Below, piece after piece: positions 49,101-57,397 of a stretch of DNA of 64,000 nucleotides. Under the pieces are notes generated by a model. It was not told the origin of the DNA. It made no database searches and worked only from the letters and a program-made list of their open reading frames with translations. Origin of the DNA: an uncultured Pseudomonadota bacterium (lineage in GTDB: Bacteria > Myxococcota_A > UBA796 > SXON01); NCBI GenBank assembly GCA_903885375.1, contig CAISIK010000027.1:1-64000 (forward strand), given 5' to 3'. The translations under genes were made by a program, and so were the position numbers. Every line of letters begins with the position of its first letter. Position 1 is the stretch's first letter.

Positions 49101-49330
49101 CACGCCTGCGCCCGCCGCGTGAGGATGGTCTCGAACAGGGCGTGATTGCCCAGCTCGTCGGCCAGCCGTTCCCGCACGCTCTCGCGCACCGGCACGATGT
49201 TCACCAGCCAGTCGGCCTCGGACTCGCCGAGCTCCGACGCCCCCAGCGCGGTGAAGCGGCTCGCCGCCCGGGCCACCGCATCGCCATCGTAGAGCGACTT
49301 GTGGAAGCGGAGCTGCAGCGGCTCAGCCAT
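49100..49330 (-). CDS. Small HxsD-like protein
   Basis: 76 aa. LRFHKSLYDGDAVARAASRFTALG and RLADELGNHALFETILTRR follow the pattern of HxsD (short strand, Tyr, a helix with a paired Ala-Ala, and a C-terminal helix with Leu-x-Asn-x-Ala-Leu), but it is about half the size of the other copy. It overlaps the hxsD stop by 8 nt and the hxsB start by 1 nt. It might form a hetero-complex with HxsD or bind the HxsA leader, as small partner proteins do in RiPP systems. Function is inference. Confidence 0.65.
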   Translation of the reverse strand: MAEPLQLRFHKSLYDGDAVARAASRFTALGASELGESEADWLVNIVPVRESVRERLADELGNHALFETILTRRAQA

Positions 49331-49748
49331 TGGTGGGCTTCTCCCACGGCACCGGGATGTCCAGATCGTCGCTGGCCATCTCTTCGGCATCGAGCTCGGC
49401 GAGCAGCTTGTCGATCGTGGAGGGGCCCTCGGCGGCGAAGAGGGCGCGCGCGAGGATGTACTCGCGGAGGCGGCCGTTGCTCTCGCCGATCTGCTTGCGG
49501 AGCGCCTGGTTCAACAGCTCGTTCGCGAACTGGCCCGACAGCGATTCGAGCTCCTCCGCCGAAGCCGGCCCGCGGGCGCGAAGGGCCACGACCACCTGAC
49601 GGTCGGCGGCGCGGTCGAGAAAGACGTAGGCTTTGTCGATGAACAGGTACGCGGCGCCCATGATGACGTCGAGCGCGTAGATCGACTCATCAATGGTGAA
49701 CCGGACGCGGCGTTCGGAGACTTCGGCCTGGAGGGCGTTGTCGCTCAT
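49323..49748 (-). CDS. hxsD: His-Xaa-Ser system protein HxsD
   Basis: 141 aa. RVRFTIDESIYALDVIMGAAYLFIDKAYVFLDRAADRQVVVAL and FANELLNQALRKQIGESNGRLREYILARALF correspond to the HxsD family (an Ile-Tyr strand start, an Ala-Tyr-x-Phe-x-Asp run, and a Phe-x-Asn-Glu-Leu helix that ends Arg-x-x-Ile). A 25-residue acidic tail is extra. HxsD is a fixed partner of HxsB/HxsC and is thought to aid precursor handling. It overlaps the Tat-signal gene by ATGA on one side and the HxsD-like gene by 8 nt on the other. Confidence 0.82.
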   Translation of the reverse strand: MSDNALQAEVSERRVRFTIDESIYALDVIMGAAYLFIDKAYVFLDRAADRQVVVALRARGPASAEELESLSGQFANELLNQALRKQIGESNGRLREYILARALFAAEGPSTIDKLLAELDAEEMASDDLDIPVPWEKPTNG

Positions 49749-50239
49749 GCGGAGGGGGCTCCCGGCGCGAGGCGGTGGGCCGCCGCAGCCATGGCATCGG
49801 GGTGGGACCACACGCGGTCGGCGTGGGGGCTGAGCTCGCGGATGCGGGCGAGGTCGGAGTTTTCGTTCTCGGCGGCCACGGCGGCCAGCCGACGCAGCGC
49901 GCGGCCGAGGGACTCCTCCATCTCGGCGGTGCCATCGCCGCCATCCATCACGATGAAGTCGAGGAGCTCGGTAGAGGCCGGCCCTCGCGGGGCGCCGTTC
50001 CGAAGGCAGACATCCACGCGCACCTGGCGGCCGGCCGCGTGCGCCATCGTGAGGGTGACGGCGCCCTGGGCGGGCGGGTACACCCGCTGCAGGCGCCACC
50101 CGAGCCCCAATTCCGCGTCCGGACCGAGCGGATGGAAGAGGAACCCGGGATGGAGCGCCTCGGCGGCGAGGGCTGCGCCCGGCGCGGCGGCGGCGATTCC
50201 GAAGAGCGCGAACTGGACGAAGGAGCGCCGGGTGTTCAT
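49745..50239 (-). CDS. Tat-signal exported protein, first gene of the HXS operon
   Basis: 164 aa. MNTRRSFVQFALFGIAAAAPGAALA has the twin Arg followed by Ser-Phe-Val and a hydrophobic core with an Ala-x-Ala cleavage site, so export by the Tat route is likely. The mature part (GLGWRLQRVYPPAQGAVTLTMAH) has no recognised family. It is first in a run of overlapping genes (ATGA with hxsD), which suggests that it works with the modified peptide after export. TATTCT (50262-50267, minus) is a possible -10. Confidence 0.65.
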   Translation of the reverse strand: MNTRRSFVQFALFGIAAAAPGAALAAEALHPGFLFHPLGPDAELGLGWRLQRVYPPAQGAVTLTMAHAAGRQVRVDVCLRNGAPRGPASTELLDFIVMDGGDGTAEMEESLGRALRRLAAVAAENENSDLARIRELSPHADRVWSHPDAMAAAAHRLAPGAPSA

Positions 50240-50329
50240 GGGCAGGGTTCCCCGAAGGTGGAGAATATCGCGAACCGGGTAGGGGCGGGCGATTTTCTCC
50301 CCCGCGCGGTGCGTTAGCCGGGGTACGGC

Positions 50330-51925
50330 ATGATCGAATTCCTTGTGCTCGGTACAGGCGTGGCGGGCTTGTCCTTCGCGCTGAAGGCGGCGCGGCACGG
50401 CCGGGTCCGCGTCATCACGAAGACCACTCGCGACGAGTCGAACACCAACTACGCGCAGGGCGGCATCGCCGCCGTATGGTCGCCCGACGACTCGGCGGAA
50501 GACCATGTCCGCGACACGCTGGTGGCCGGGGCGGGGTTGTGCCGTGCGGAGGCGGTGGAGCAGACGGTGCGGGAGGCTCCTGCGGCCGTGCGCGAGCTGA
50601 TCCGGCTCGGGGTGGCCTTCTCGCAGTCGGGTGGCGAGTACAGCCTCCATCGGGAGGGCGGGCACAGCGCGCGCCGCATCCTGCACGCCGACGACCTCAC
50701 CGGCGCCGAGCTAGTGCGGGCGCTCCTCGCCGCGGCGGCCGCCGAGCCGAACATCGAGCTCGTCGAGCACCAGATCGCGGTCGACCTCGTGACCGAGAAC
50801 TCGCTGGCTCGGCGGCGCGGGCGGTCGCCCGTGGAGCCCGATCGTGTGCTGGGTGCCTACCTGCTCGACGTGAGGACCGGCGTGGTGCGCGTGGAGAAAG
50901 CGCGGATCGTGGCGCTCTGCACCGGGGGCGCCGGCAAGGTGTACCTGTACACGTCGAACCCCGACATCGCGAGCGGGGATGGCATCGCGATGGCCTGGCG
51001 GGCGGGCGCCCGCATCGCGAACATGGAGTTCGTGCAGTTCCACCCCACGATCCTGTTCCACCCGCACGCCAAGAGCTTCCTCATCTCCGAGGCGCTGCGG
51101 GGGGAGGGCGGCATCCTGCGGCTGAAGAACGGCGAGGCGTTCATGCGCCGCTACGACCCGCGCGCCGAACTCGCCTCGCGCGACATCGTGGCCCGCGCGA
51201 TCGACGCGGAGCTGAAGCGCCGGGGCGACGACTCCGTCTTCCTCGACATGACGCACCTCCAGCGGGCCGACCTGCAGGCCCGCTTCCCGAACATCTACCA
51301 CCGCTGCCACGAGCTGGGCATCGACATGGCCACCCAGCCGATCCCGGTCGTTCCGGCGGCCCACTACTTCTGTGGGGGCGTCCAGACCGACCTCGAAGGC
51401 GAGTCGAGCGTGCACAACCTCTTCGCCATCGGCGAGTGCGCCTCCACCGGGCTCCACGGCGCCAACCGTCTCGCCTCCAACTCCCTGCTCGAGGCCGTGG
51501 TCTTCGCGGACCATGCCGCCCGCCTCGCGGTGGCCCGCCTCCAGGACGAGCCTCCCCCCGATGTCGACGTCCCCGAGTGGGACCCCGGCCGCGCCGTGGA
51601 CAGCGACGAGCAGGTCGTCATCACCCAGACCTGGGACGAAGTGCGTCGCTTCATGTGGAACTACGTGGGCGTCGTTCGCACCACGCGCCGCCTCCTCCGT
51701 GCGCGCGCCCGGGTGGCGCTGGTGAAGGACGAGATCCACGACTACTACTGGGACTTCCGGCTCACCGCCCCGCTGGTGGAGCTCCGCAACCTCGCCACCG
51801 TGGCCGAGCTCGTCGTGGAGAGCGCGCTCCGCCGTCGCGAGAGCCGCGGCCTGCACCACTCGCTCGACTACCCCGATCTGGACCCCCGCGGCGTCCGGGA
51901 CACCGTGCTGCAACGCCGCTGGTAG
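50330..51925 (+). CDS. nadB: L-aspartate oxidase
   Basis: 531 aa. FAD-binding GTGVAGLSFALKAAR, the SNTNYAQGGIAAV motif, SLHREGGHSARRILHADD (active Arg and His), NMEFVQFHPTI, FLISEALRGEGG, YDPRAELASRDIVAR and AHYFCGGV are in the normal order. Makes iminoaspartate from L-aspartate, the first step of NAD synthesis. nadA and nadC are not in the window. It starts at ATG 50330, divergent from the HXS operon, with 90 bp between them. Confidence 0.95.
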   Translation: MIEFLVLGTGVAGLSFALKAARHGRVRVITKTTRDESNTNYAQGGIAAVWSPDDSAEDHVRDTLVAGAGLCRAEAVEQTVREAPAAVRELIRLGVAFSQSGGEYSLHREGGHSARRILHADDLTGAELVRALLAAAAAEPNIELVEHQIAVDLVTENSLARRRGRSPVEPDRVLGAYLLDVRTGVVRVEKARIVALCTGGAGKVYLYTSNPDIASGDGIAMAWRAGARIANMEFVQFHPTILFHPHAKSFLISEALRGEGGILRLKNGEAFMRRYDPRAELASRDIVARAIDAELKRRGDDSVFLDMTHLQRADLQARFPNIYHRCHELGIDMATQPIPVVPAAHYFCGGVQTDLEGESSVHNLFAIGECASTGLHGANRLASNSLLEAVVFADHAARLAVARLQDEPPPDVDVPEWDPGRAVDSDEQVVITQTWDEVRRFMWNYVGVVRTTRRLLRARARVALVKDEIHDYYWDFRLTAPLVELRNLATVAELVVESALRRRESRGLHHSLDYPDLDPRGVRDTVLQRRW

Positions 51926-51935
51926 GCGGCCGGCA

Positions 51936-53072
51936 TCACCAGGGGATGGCGGCCACCCGGCGCGCTTCGAGCACGGCAGTCTGGAGGTCGAGCTCGGCGG
52001 CCACCAGGTCGGCGCGCGCGCCGGCCAGATCGTCCTGAAGGCGCAGCAGCTCGATGGAGGCGCTGATGCCGGCCGCCACGCGCGCCTGCCCCGCGGCGAG
52101 GGCCGCTTCGCCGAGCGCCACCCGCGCCGCCTGCGCCTCCTGCACCATCTCCGCCGTGCGCGCCTGCTCGGTGGCCACGGCCTGCGCGGTCGTGAGCTTC
52201 CGCCGGAGGGTGTCGTAGGAGAGCTCGGCGATGCGCACGCCGAGCGCCTTCGACCGCTCGCGCAGGAACGGCCCCACCACACCCGGAAGCGACCAGGTGC
52301 CGGTGACGGTGACGGTCCAGCTCACGGGCTCCAACGCGCTCGAGGCCGCGAGCCCGCCCTTCGGCAGCCAGCTCGCCGCTGCCTCCCAGTGCGCCCATCG
52401 GGCCGCTTCACGCTCGGCGCTCGCGGCCTCCAGCCAGGGTGAGGTCTGCGGCTCGGAAGGCAGGGCCAGCGGTTCGGGGGACTCGAGCTCGCCGAGGTCC
52501 TCCACCTGGAGGGCGAACTGCAGCTGCAGCCTCGCTTCACGCACGCGGGACTCGGCGCGCATCCGTTGGGCGCGCGCCACGAGGTGGGCGGACTCGGCGC
52601 TCTGCCGGAGCAGGTCGCTGTCGATGCCCGCGGCCGCGCGCTGGCCCACGGCGGTGGAGATGTCGGCCGCGGCGCTCTCGGTGAGGCGCGCCGCGGCGAG
52701 GGCGCGCTCGGCCTGCAGCGCCCCGATGAAGAGCTGGGCGGCGGCGTACTGCGCGTCGAGGGCCGTTCCGCGGGCCGTGTAGCGCGACGCCTGCGCGAGG
52801 CTGGACCGCTCGGCGGCGTCGAGCCAGCGCACGGCGTCGAGCGCGCCCACCGACACCGACATCGAGGAGGTGGCCACGCTGGCGCCGCCGGTCCACGAGC
52901 GCTGCAGCGACACCGCCGGGGTGGGGCCCAGCGCCGACCACGCCCGGCCGGAGTCGAGCGCGGCCTGGCGCGCCTGGAGGGAGGCGATCTCCGCCTGGGG
53001 GTTCACCTCGGCAGCGCGCTCCACGGCGCCCTGGAGGGTGAGGGCATGCGCGAGGGAAATCAGGAACATCAT
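51936..53072 (-). CDS. TolC-like outer membrane efflux protein
   Basis: 378 aa. The repeated long helices with Ala-rich heptads (AAEVNPQAEIASLQARQAALDSGRAW and QRMRAESRVREARLQLQFALQV, then ARVAAGISASIELLRLQDDLAGARADLVAAELDLQTAVLEARRV) are those of the outer membrane efflux protein family. The signal is only about 11 residues (MMFLISLAHA). Such proteins form exit ducts for tripartite pumps, but the pump partners are not in the window. It overlaps the aminopeptidase stop by ATGA. Confidence 0.85.
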   Translation of the reverse strand: MMFLISLAHALTLQGAVERAAEVNPQAEIASLQARQAALDSGRAWSALGPTPAVSLQRSWTGGASVATSSMSVSVGALDAVRWLDAAERSSLAQASRYTARGTALDAQYAAAQLFIGALQAERALAAARLTESAAADISTAVGQRAAAGIDSDLLRQSAESAHLVARAQRMRAESRVREARLQLQFALQVEDLGELESPEPLALPSEPQTSPWLEAASAEREAARWAHWEAAASWLPKGGLAASSALEPVSWTVTVTGTWSLPGVVGPFLRERSKALGVRIAELSYDTLRRKLTTAQAVATEQARTAEMVQEAQAARVALGEAALAAGQARVAAGISASIELLRLQDDLAGARADLVAAELDLQTAVLEARRVAAIPW

Positions 53073-54484
53073 GCAGAAAGGCGCTCCTCGGCCGAAGGGC
53101 CGGACCCGATCAGTTGCTCCAGCTCGGCGATGTGCTTGGGCACCCGTCCGCTCAGGACCTCCGGCTCGCCGCCCTGCTCGGTGGGCGGACGAATGCGGAC
53201 GTCGTCCTCGATCCGGATGCCGCCGAGGCCGAGCCACCGTTCGGCCTCCTCGAAGTTCACCTGCTCCCCGAAGCGCGCGCGAAGCGCCCGATCGTGGAGG
53301 ATGGCGGGCACGAGGTAGAGGCCCGGCTCGATGGTGACCACCATGTCGGCTTCGAGATCGAGGTCCATCCGCAGGTAGCGGGCGCCGAACTGGAGCGGGC
53401 GCGAGCGGCCGGCGGCGTAGGCGGGCCGGTCGCCGAAGTTCTCGAGGTCGTGCACGTCGAGCCCGATGAGATGGCCCACGCCGTGGGGGAAGAAGAGGCC
53501 CGCCGCGCCGGACTCGACCAGATCGTCGACCGGGCCGCGCAGCAGGCTGAGGTCGCACAGGCCTTCGGCGAGCATCCGCGTGGCGGCAAAGTGGATGTCC
53601 CGGTACCGTTGGCCGGCCCGGCACATCGTGATGCACGCTTCGTTCGCCGCGAGCACGAGGGAGTAGAGCGCGCGCTGCCGCCCGTCGAACCGGCCGTTCA
53701 CGGGCCAGGTGCGCGTGATGTCGCTCGCGTAGCCGCCCACGGACTCCGAGCCCGCATCGACGAGCAGCAGATCGCCGTCGCGCAGGGGGTTCGGGTAGTC
53801 GGGGTTGTGAAGCACCTCCCCGCGCACGGTGACGATGGGGTGGTAGCTGGTCACGGCGCCGCGGGCGGCGATGAAGGCTTCGAACAGGGCGGCGAGGCCG
53901 CGCTCCGAGCCGCCCACGCGGGTGGCGCGCATCAGCATGCGGTGGCCGGCCCCGGCTAGCTCGGCGGCTTCGCGCATCTCGGCGAGCTCGTGTGCATCGC
54001 GCGTGCGCCGGAGCTGGATGACCGCATCGACCAGCGAGCGGGGCCCCGGCGAGGCCGGGTAGGCCAGCCGGCGGCCGCTGAGGCGGGCGAGCCGGGCCGT
54101 GATGGCGGGGTCGGGCACGGCCAGCGTGAGGAGGCGCCCGGCGTGGGCTTCGGCCGCATCGCCCAGCTCGCCGAGCGGGCGGGCGTGCTCGATCCCGAGG
54201 CGCTCCGCCCGGGCATGGATCGAGGGCACCTCGCCGTGCCAGAGCTCATCCCCCGGTTCGGGCGGGGCGAGGAAGATGGTGCAGGCCCCATCCACGAGGA
54301 GCGCGAAGGCCCCTGGCTCGGTGCACCCCGTGAAGTAGAGGAAGGTGCTGTCGGAGCGGAAAGGGAGGCTGTTGATCGGGAGGTTCCGCGGCCGCGTGCC
54401 GTTGTTTCCGAGGAGCACCGGCGCGCCCACGAGCGCGCAGAGCGCCTGCCGCCGGCGAGCCCGCACCGCGCTCAGCGCCTCCAA
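53069..54484 (-). CDS. Xaa-Pro aminopeptidase (aminopeptidase P)
   Basis: 471 aa. The M24B fold is complete: the N-terminal domain (LGNNGTRPRNLPINSLPFRSDSTFLYFTG) and the metal site VDAGSESVGGYASDITRTWP (two Asp), GVGHLIGLDVHD (His), VTIEPGLY (Glu) and GGIRIEDDVRI (Glu). It releases an N-terminal residue preceding Pro in the cytoplasm. The TTG at 54484 (GGAG 5 nt upstream, 13-nt overlap with the previous gene) is preferred to the long ORF start at 54739. Confidence 0.9.
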   Translation of the reverse strand: MEALSAVRARRRQALCALVGAPVLLGNNGTRPRNLPINSLPFRSDSTFLYFTGCTEPGAFALLVDGACTIFLAPPEPGDELWHGEVPSIHARAERLGIEHARPLGELGDAAEAHAGRLLTLAVPDPAITARLARLSGRRLAYPASPGPRSLVDAVIQLRRTRDAHELAEMREAAELAGAGHRMLMRATRVGGSERGLAALFEAFIAARGAVTSYHPIVTVRGEVLHNPDYPNPLRDGDLLLVDAGSESVGGYASDITRTWPVNGRFDGRQRALYSLVLAANEACITMCRAGQRYRDIHFAATRMLAEGLCDLSLLRGPVDDLVESGAAGLFFPHGVGHLIGLDVHDLENFGDRPAYAAGRSRPLQFGARYLRMDLDLEADMVVTIEPGLYLVPAILHDRALRARFGEQVNFEEAERWLGLGGIRIEDDVRIRPPTEQGGEPEVLSGRVPKHIAELEQLIGSGPSAEERLSA

Positions 54485-55002
54485 GTGAGCTCCGCGACCC
54501 CATGGCTGCCCTGCAAACGGAGCGCGGTAGGCGTTTGGCTGCCGCACGCCTCCGCCGGCCAGGTGAGCTTGAACACCCGATCCCAGTCGGTGATGTGCGG
54601 GTAGAGCGTGCGGTCGAGCTCGCTGGGCTTCTTGAGCTCGACCACGCGGGCCGGCCCACTGCAGCGGACGTCGCCCACGAGGAGGCTCACCGTCCACGGC
54701 GCGGAGCCATCGTCGGCGATGTGCAGCACTTCCTTCCAATGGCTGGTGGCCGAAAGGACGATGCCGATGCCTTGGGCGGCCGCAGGCGGAGCGCCCACAT
54801 CGGCCGTGAGGTGCCCGATGCGGGCGGCCTGCGCCGCCACGACCGCCGGGGTGAGCAGCGTGGCGCGGGCGAGCAGCGCGGTGTGCCAGCCGTCGTACAG
54901 CCGCGCTTCGGCCGTGGCGCCCGCGATCGCGGCTTCATAGGCCCGGCGCTCCGCTACCTCGCTGGCGCCGGCGGTGGCCGCGAGCACGAACCACGCCGCC
55001 AT
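54472..55002 (-). CDS. Exported protein of unknown function
   Basis: 176 aa. MAAWFVLAATAGASEV is a short signal peptide. The mature protein is mixed alpha/beta and includes HITDWDRVFKLTWPAEACGS. I recognise no family. ATG 55002 makes TGATG with the pyrE stop, so it is translated after pyrE; it overlaps the aminopeptidase start by 13 nt. The gene is placed between an OPRTase and an aminopeptidase without a clear functional link. Confidence 0.55.
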   Translation of the reverse strand: MAAWFVLAATAGASEVAERRAYEAAIAGATAEARLYDGWHTALLARATLLTPAVVAAQAARIGHLTADVGAPPAAAQGIGIVLSATSHWKEVLHIADDGSAPWTVSLLVGDVRCSGPARVVELKKPSELDRTLYPHITDWDRVFKLTWPAEACGSQTPTALRLQGSHGVAELTWRR

Positions 55003-55538
55003 CACGCCTCGAGCTCCGCCCGCCGAACCAGGGTGCGGAGGGTGAACCCGCGCTCGGCGAGCGCCTCCGCGGCGCCCTCCTCGCGGTCCACCACGGTGAA
55101 GCACTGGACCACCCGGAGCCCTTCGGACTCGGCGCGGTCGACCGCTTTCAGCAAGGAGCCGCCGGTGGTCGTGGTGTCCTCCACGATGGCCACCTCGCTC
55201 CCATCGGGCAGGTTGGCGCGCCCTTCCACCCAGCGCTGCAAGCCGTGGCCCTTGGGCTCCTTGCGCACGATGAAGGCGTGAACGGGCCGCCCGCGCACCA
55301 CGCTGATGCTGGATACGGCGCTCGCGATGGGGTCGGCCCCCATGGTGAGGCCCCCCACGCCCACCACGCCCGGAAGGAGCGCCTCGTGGATGAGGGAGCC
55401 GATGAGGAAGCTGCCCTCGGCGTTGAGGGTCGTTTGCCTGGCATCGACGTAGAAGTCGGACTCCCGACCGGAGGCCAGGGTCACCTTCATTCGACGATAG
55501 GACTTCTCCCGGAGGAGCTCAACCAGTCGGGCGCGCAT
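55002..55538 (-). CDS. pyrE: Orotate phosphoribosyltransferase
   Basis: 178 aa. The PRPP-binding loop IVEDTTTTGGSLLKAV is exact, preceded by SGRESDFYVDARQ and the flexible-loop segment FIVRKEPKGHGLQRWVEG. It makes OMP from orotate and PRPP in pyrimidine synthesis. The start ATG 55538 has GGGGAG directly upstream and TAGACG 6 nt away. The gene heads a minus-strand run of three overlapping genes (pyrE, exported protein, aminopeptidase P), with the TolC-like gene also overlapping. Confidence 0.95.
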   Translation of the reverse strand: MRARLVELLREKSYRRMKVTLASGRESDFYVDARQTTLNAEGSFLIGSLIHEALLPGVVGVGGLTMGADPIASAVSSISVVRGRPVHAFIVRKEPKGHGLQRWVEGRANLPDGSEVAIVEDTTTTGGSLLKAVDRAESEGLRVVQCFTVVDREEGAAEALAERGFTLRTLVRRAELEA

Positions 55539-55544
55539 CTCCCC

Positions 55545-55550
55545 CGTCTA
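55545..55550 (-). promoter_or_regulatory. Candidate leaderless -10 element (TAGACG) for pyrE
   Basis: TAGACG-ggggag-ATG on the minus strand. The 6-nt gap is the same as elsewhere, but here the gap is itself GA-rich, so a Shine-Dalgarno reading is also possible. Confidence 0.3.
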
Positions 55551-55563
55551 TCGTGGTGTCGGC

Positions 55564-56346
55564 TCAGCCGAGCAGCCAGTCTCCGACGTCGGCGATCACC
55601 TGCTCCTTGCCGAGCTCGTTCACCAGCTCGTGGAGCATCCCGGGGTACTCCTGCACGCTCCCGCCGATCTTCGCGGCCACGGCGCGGGCGGCCACGGCAT
55701 CGGTGATGGGGTCGGAGTCCGAGAGGAAGAAACGAACCGGCATCGAAGGGGCCGGCATGGCCGCCACCCGGGCCTGCGCCGCGGTCATCTCGGTGAACCA
55801 GCGGGCCGTGACCTTGGCGTACACGTTGGGGTCGGCGAGGTAGGCCTGGCCCACGGCGGGGTCGCGCGAGAGGTGCGCGGGGTCGAGATCGTTGGCCAGC
55901 GCCAGCGTGGGCCAGAGCTTCGAGAGGCCGCGGCCGAGGCCGGCCTTCCAGCCGGGCACCTTCATCTTCACGCCGCAGAGCGGGTTGGAGAGGGCCAGCC
56001 GGGCGGGGGCGAGGCCCGCACGCACGGAGTCGAGCGTGATGAGGCCGCCCATGCTGTGGGCGAACATCCGCCAGTCCGGGCGGAGCGTGCTCGCCACGGC
56101 GTTCACGTCGGCCACGTAGTCTCCCCAGCTCAGCACGTGGCTCCGGGCGCCGCCCGAGTTGCCGTGCCCTCGGGGCTCCATCACCGTGACGCGCGCGCCC
56201 CGGGCCGCCCACGCGGAGGCCACGTGCGTGTACCGGCCCGCATGCTCGGCGAGGCCGCCGAGCACGAGGATGTCGCGGGCGCCATCGCCGTGCACGACCG
56301 CGTGGATGCGGGTGCCATCGGCCGAGGTGACGAAGGTGGACTCCAT
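55564..56346 (-). CDS. Alpha/beta hydrolase (monoacylglycerol-lipase-like)
   Basis: 260 aa. GGLAEHAGRYTHVASAWAARGARVTVMEPRGHGNSGG is the N-terminal hydrolase block, FAHSMGGLITL the nucleophile elbow with the Ser, and SDSDPITD and MLHELVNE supply the Asp and His of the triad. This fits the lysophospholipase/monoglyceride lipase subgroup. The substrate is uncertain. It starts 4 nt after the TRAP-associated lipoprotein stop. Confidence 0.85.
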   Translation of the reverse strand: MESTFVTSADGTRIHAVVHGDGARDILVLGGLAEHAGRYTHVASAWAARGARVTVMEPRGHGNSGGARSHVLSWGDYVADVNAVASTLRPDWRMFAHSMGGLITLDSVRAGLAPARLALSNPLCGVKMKVPGWKAGLGRGLSKLWPTLALANDLDPAHLSRDPAVGQAYLADPNVYAKVTARWFTEMTAAQARVAAMPAPSMPVRFFLSDSDPITDAVAARAVAAKIGGSVQEYPGMLHELVNELGKEQVIADVGDWLLG

Positions 56347-56350
56347 GCGA

Positions 56351-57214
56351 TCAGTTCGCGAACAGGTCGGACTCACGCGCGAGCAGGGCGGCGGCCTTGC
56401 GTTTCTCGGCCTCCATCTCCGGGGCCACCTCGACGAGGCGGTCGCTCGGGGCCTGGATCACCCAGTTGAGCTCCCGCTCGAAGGTCTCCTTGTCCTGCTT
56501 CTTCACCGCCCACTCGCCCGCGAGGAGCACATGGGTGCCCAGGAAGTCGGGGTAGGCGGCGATCGCCTTGTCGAAGTGCTCGCGGCTACGGGTGAGGTCC
56601 TGCCCGGCGAAGCTCGGGATGGCCGAGTAGTACGCGCCCCAGTACCGGTCCGGACCCGAGTAGTAGTAGGTGGGCTCGAGCTCGCCCGCGCGGGTGATGT
56701 ACGCCTTCACGGTGGGGAGGTACTTCAGCGTGGTGCCGATGCCCGAGGCCTTCGCCCACTTGCCGAGCGAGGAGCTCGTCCAGTACAGGCAGGGCACGTC
56801 GGGGGCCTGGAAGGCGCGGGCGGCCGTGGCTTCCGTTTCATCACCCTTGGCGAGCAGGGCGGTGAACTCGGTGTTGATGGCGAGGCACTTCTTGCCCCAC
56901 TCGATGGCGGTGGCCCATGCGGCGATCTGGGCTTCCTTCTCGGTCTCGTGGCCATCGCCGAGGAAATACCAGCCCCGGAGGAGATGCATCGCGGTGTCAC
57001 GATCGCTGGGGTTGGTGGCGTAGAGCGCCTCGTACTTCTGCAGCGCCACCTGAAGCTGGGCCTTGTCGCCCCGGTTGGCCCAGGCCGCTTCGGCCTCGGC
57101 CTTCAGCGTGCTGACGGTTTCGGATGCCACGGGCTGGGTGGGAAGTTCGGCGATCGCGTAGGTGCCGGCCGGCTTGGCGCAGCCCGCGAGGGCGAGAAGG
57201 ATGAAGGTCGACAT
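56351..57214 (-). CDS. TRAP-transporter T-component-like TPR lipoprotein
   Basis: 287 aa. Signal MSTFILLALAGC (lipobox LAGC). YATNPSDRDTAMHLLRGWYFLGDGHETEKE, PCLYWTSSSLGKWAKASGIG, YYYSGPDRYWGAYYSAIPSFAGQDL and YPDFLGTHVLLAGEWAVKKQD match the TatT family of TRAP-transporter-associated proteins, which form helical TPR-like rings in the periplasm. The usual TRAP genes are not present. A promoter with TTGACA-17-TAGAAA is upstream. Confidence 0.8.
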   Translation of the reverse strand: MSTFILLALAGCAKPAGTYAIAELPTQPVASETVSTLKAEAEAAWANRGDKAQLQVALQKYEALYATNPSDRDTAMHLLRGWYFLGDGHETEKEAQIAAWATAIEWGKKCLAINTEFTALLAKGDETEATAARAFQAPDVPCLYWTSSSLGKWAKASGIGTTLKYLPTVKAYITRAGELEPTYYYSGPDRYWGAYYSAIPSFAGQDLTRSREHFDKAIAAYPDFLGTHVLLAGEWAVKKQDKETFERELNWVIQAPSDRLVEVAPEMEAEKRKAAALLARESDLFAN

Positions 57215-57236
57215 GGTACTCCAGAAAGGGTGGCGA

Positions 57237-57265
57237 TTTCTACGTAGTTGGGGCCCGCTTGTCAA
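57237..57265 (-). promoter_or_regulatory. Sigma70-type promoter for the T-component lipoprotein
   Basis: On the minus strand TTGACA (57260-57265), a 17-nt spacer and TAGAAA (57237-57242). GGAG then precedes the ATG at 57214. Confidence 0.7.
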
Positions 57266-57397
57266 CTCCCGCGACCTTCGCCGAGATCCGCCGACCGTCG
57301 TGACATCGTCGGGCATCCGACGCGACCACATGTCGCACGTGGCCTGCTCAAGGTGCCCGCCCGGCGGTCGATACGGTACCGTTCAGGCACGAACTGC

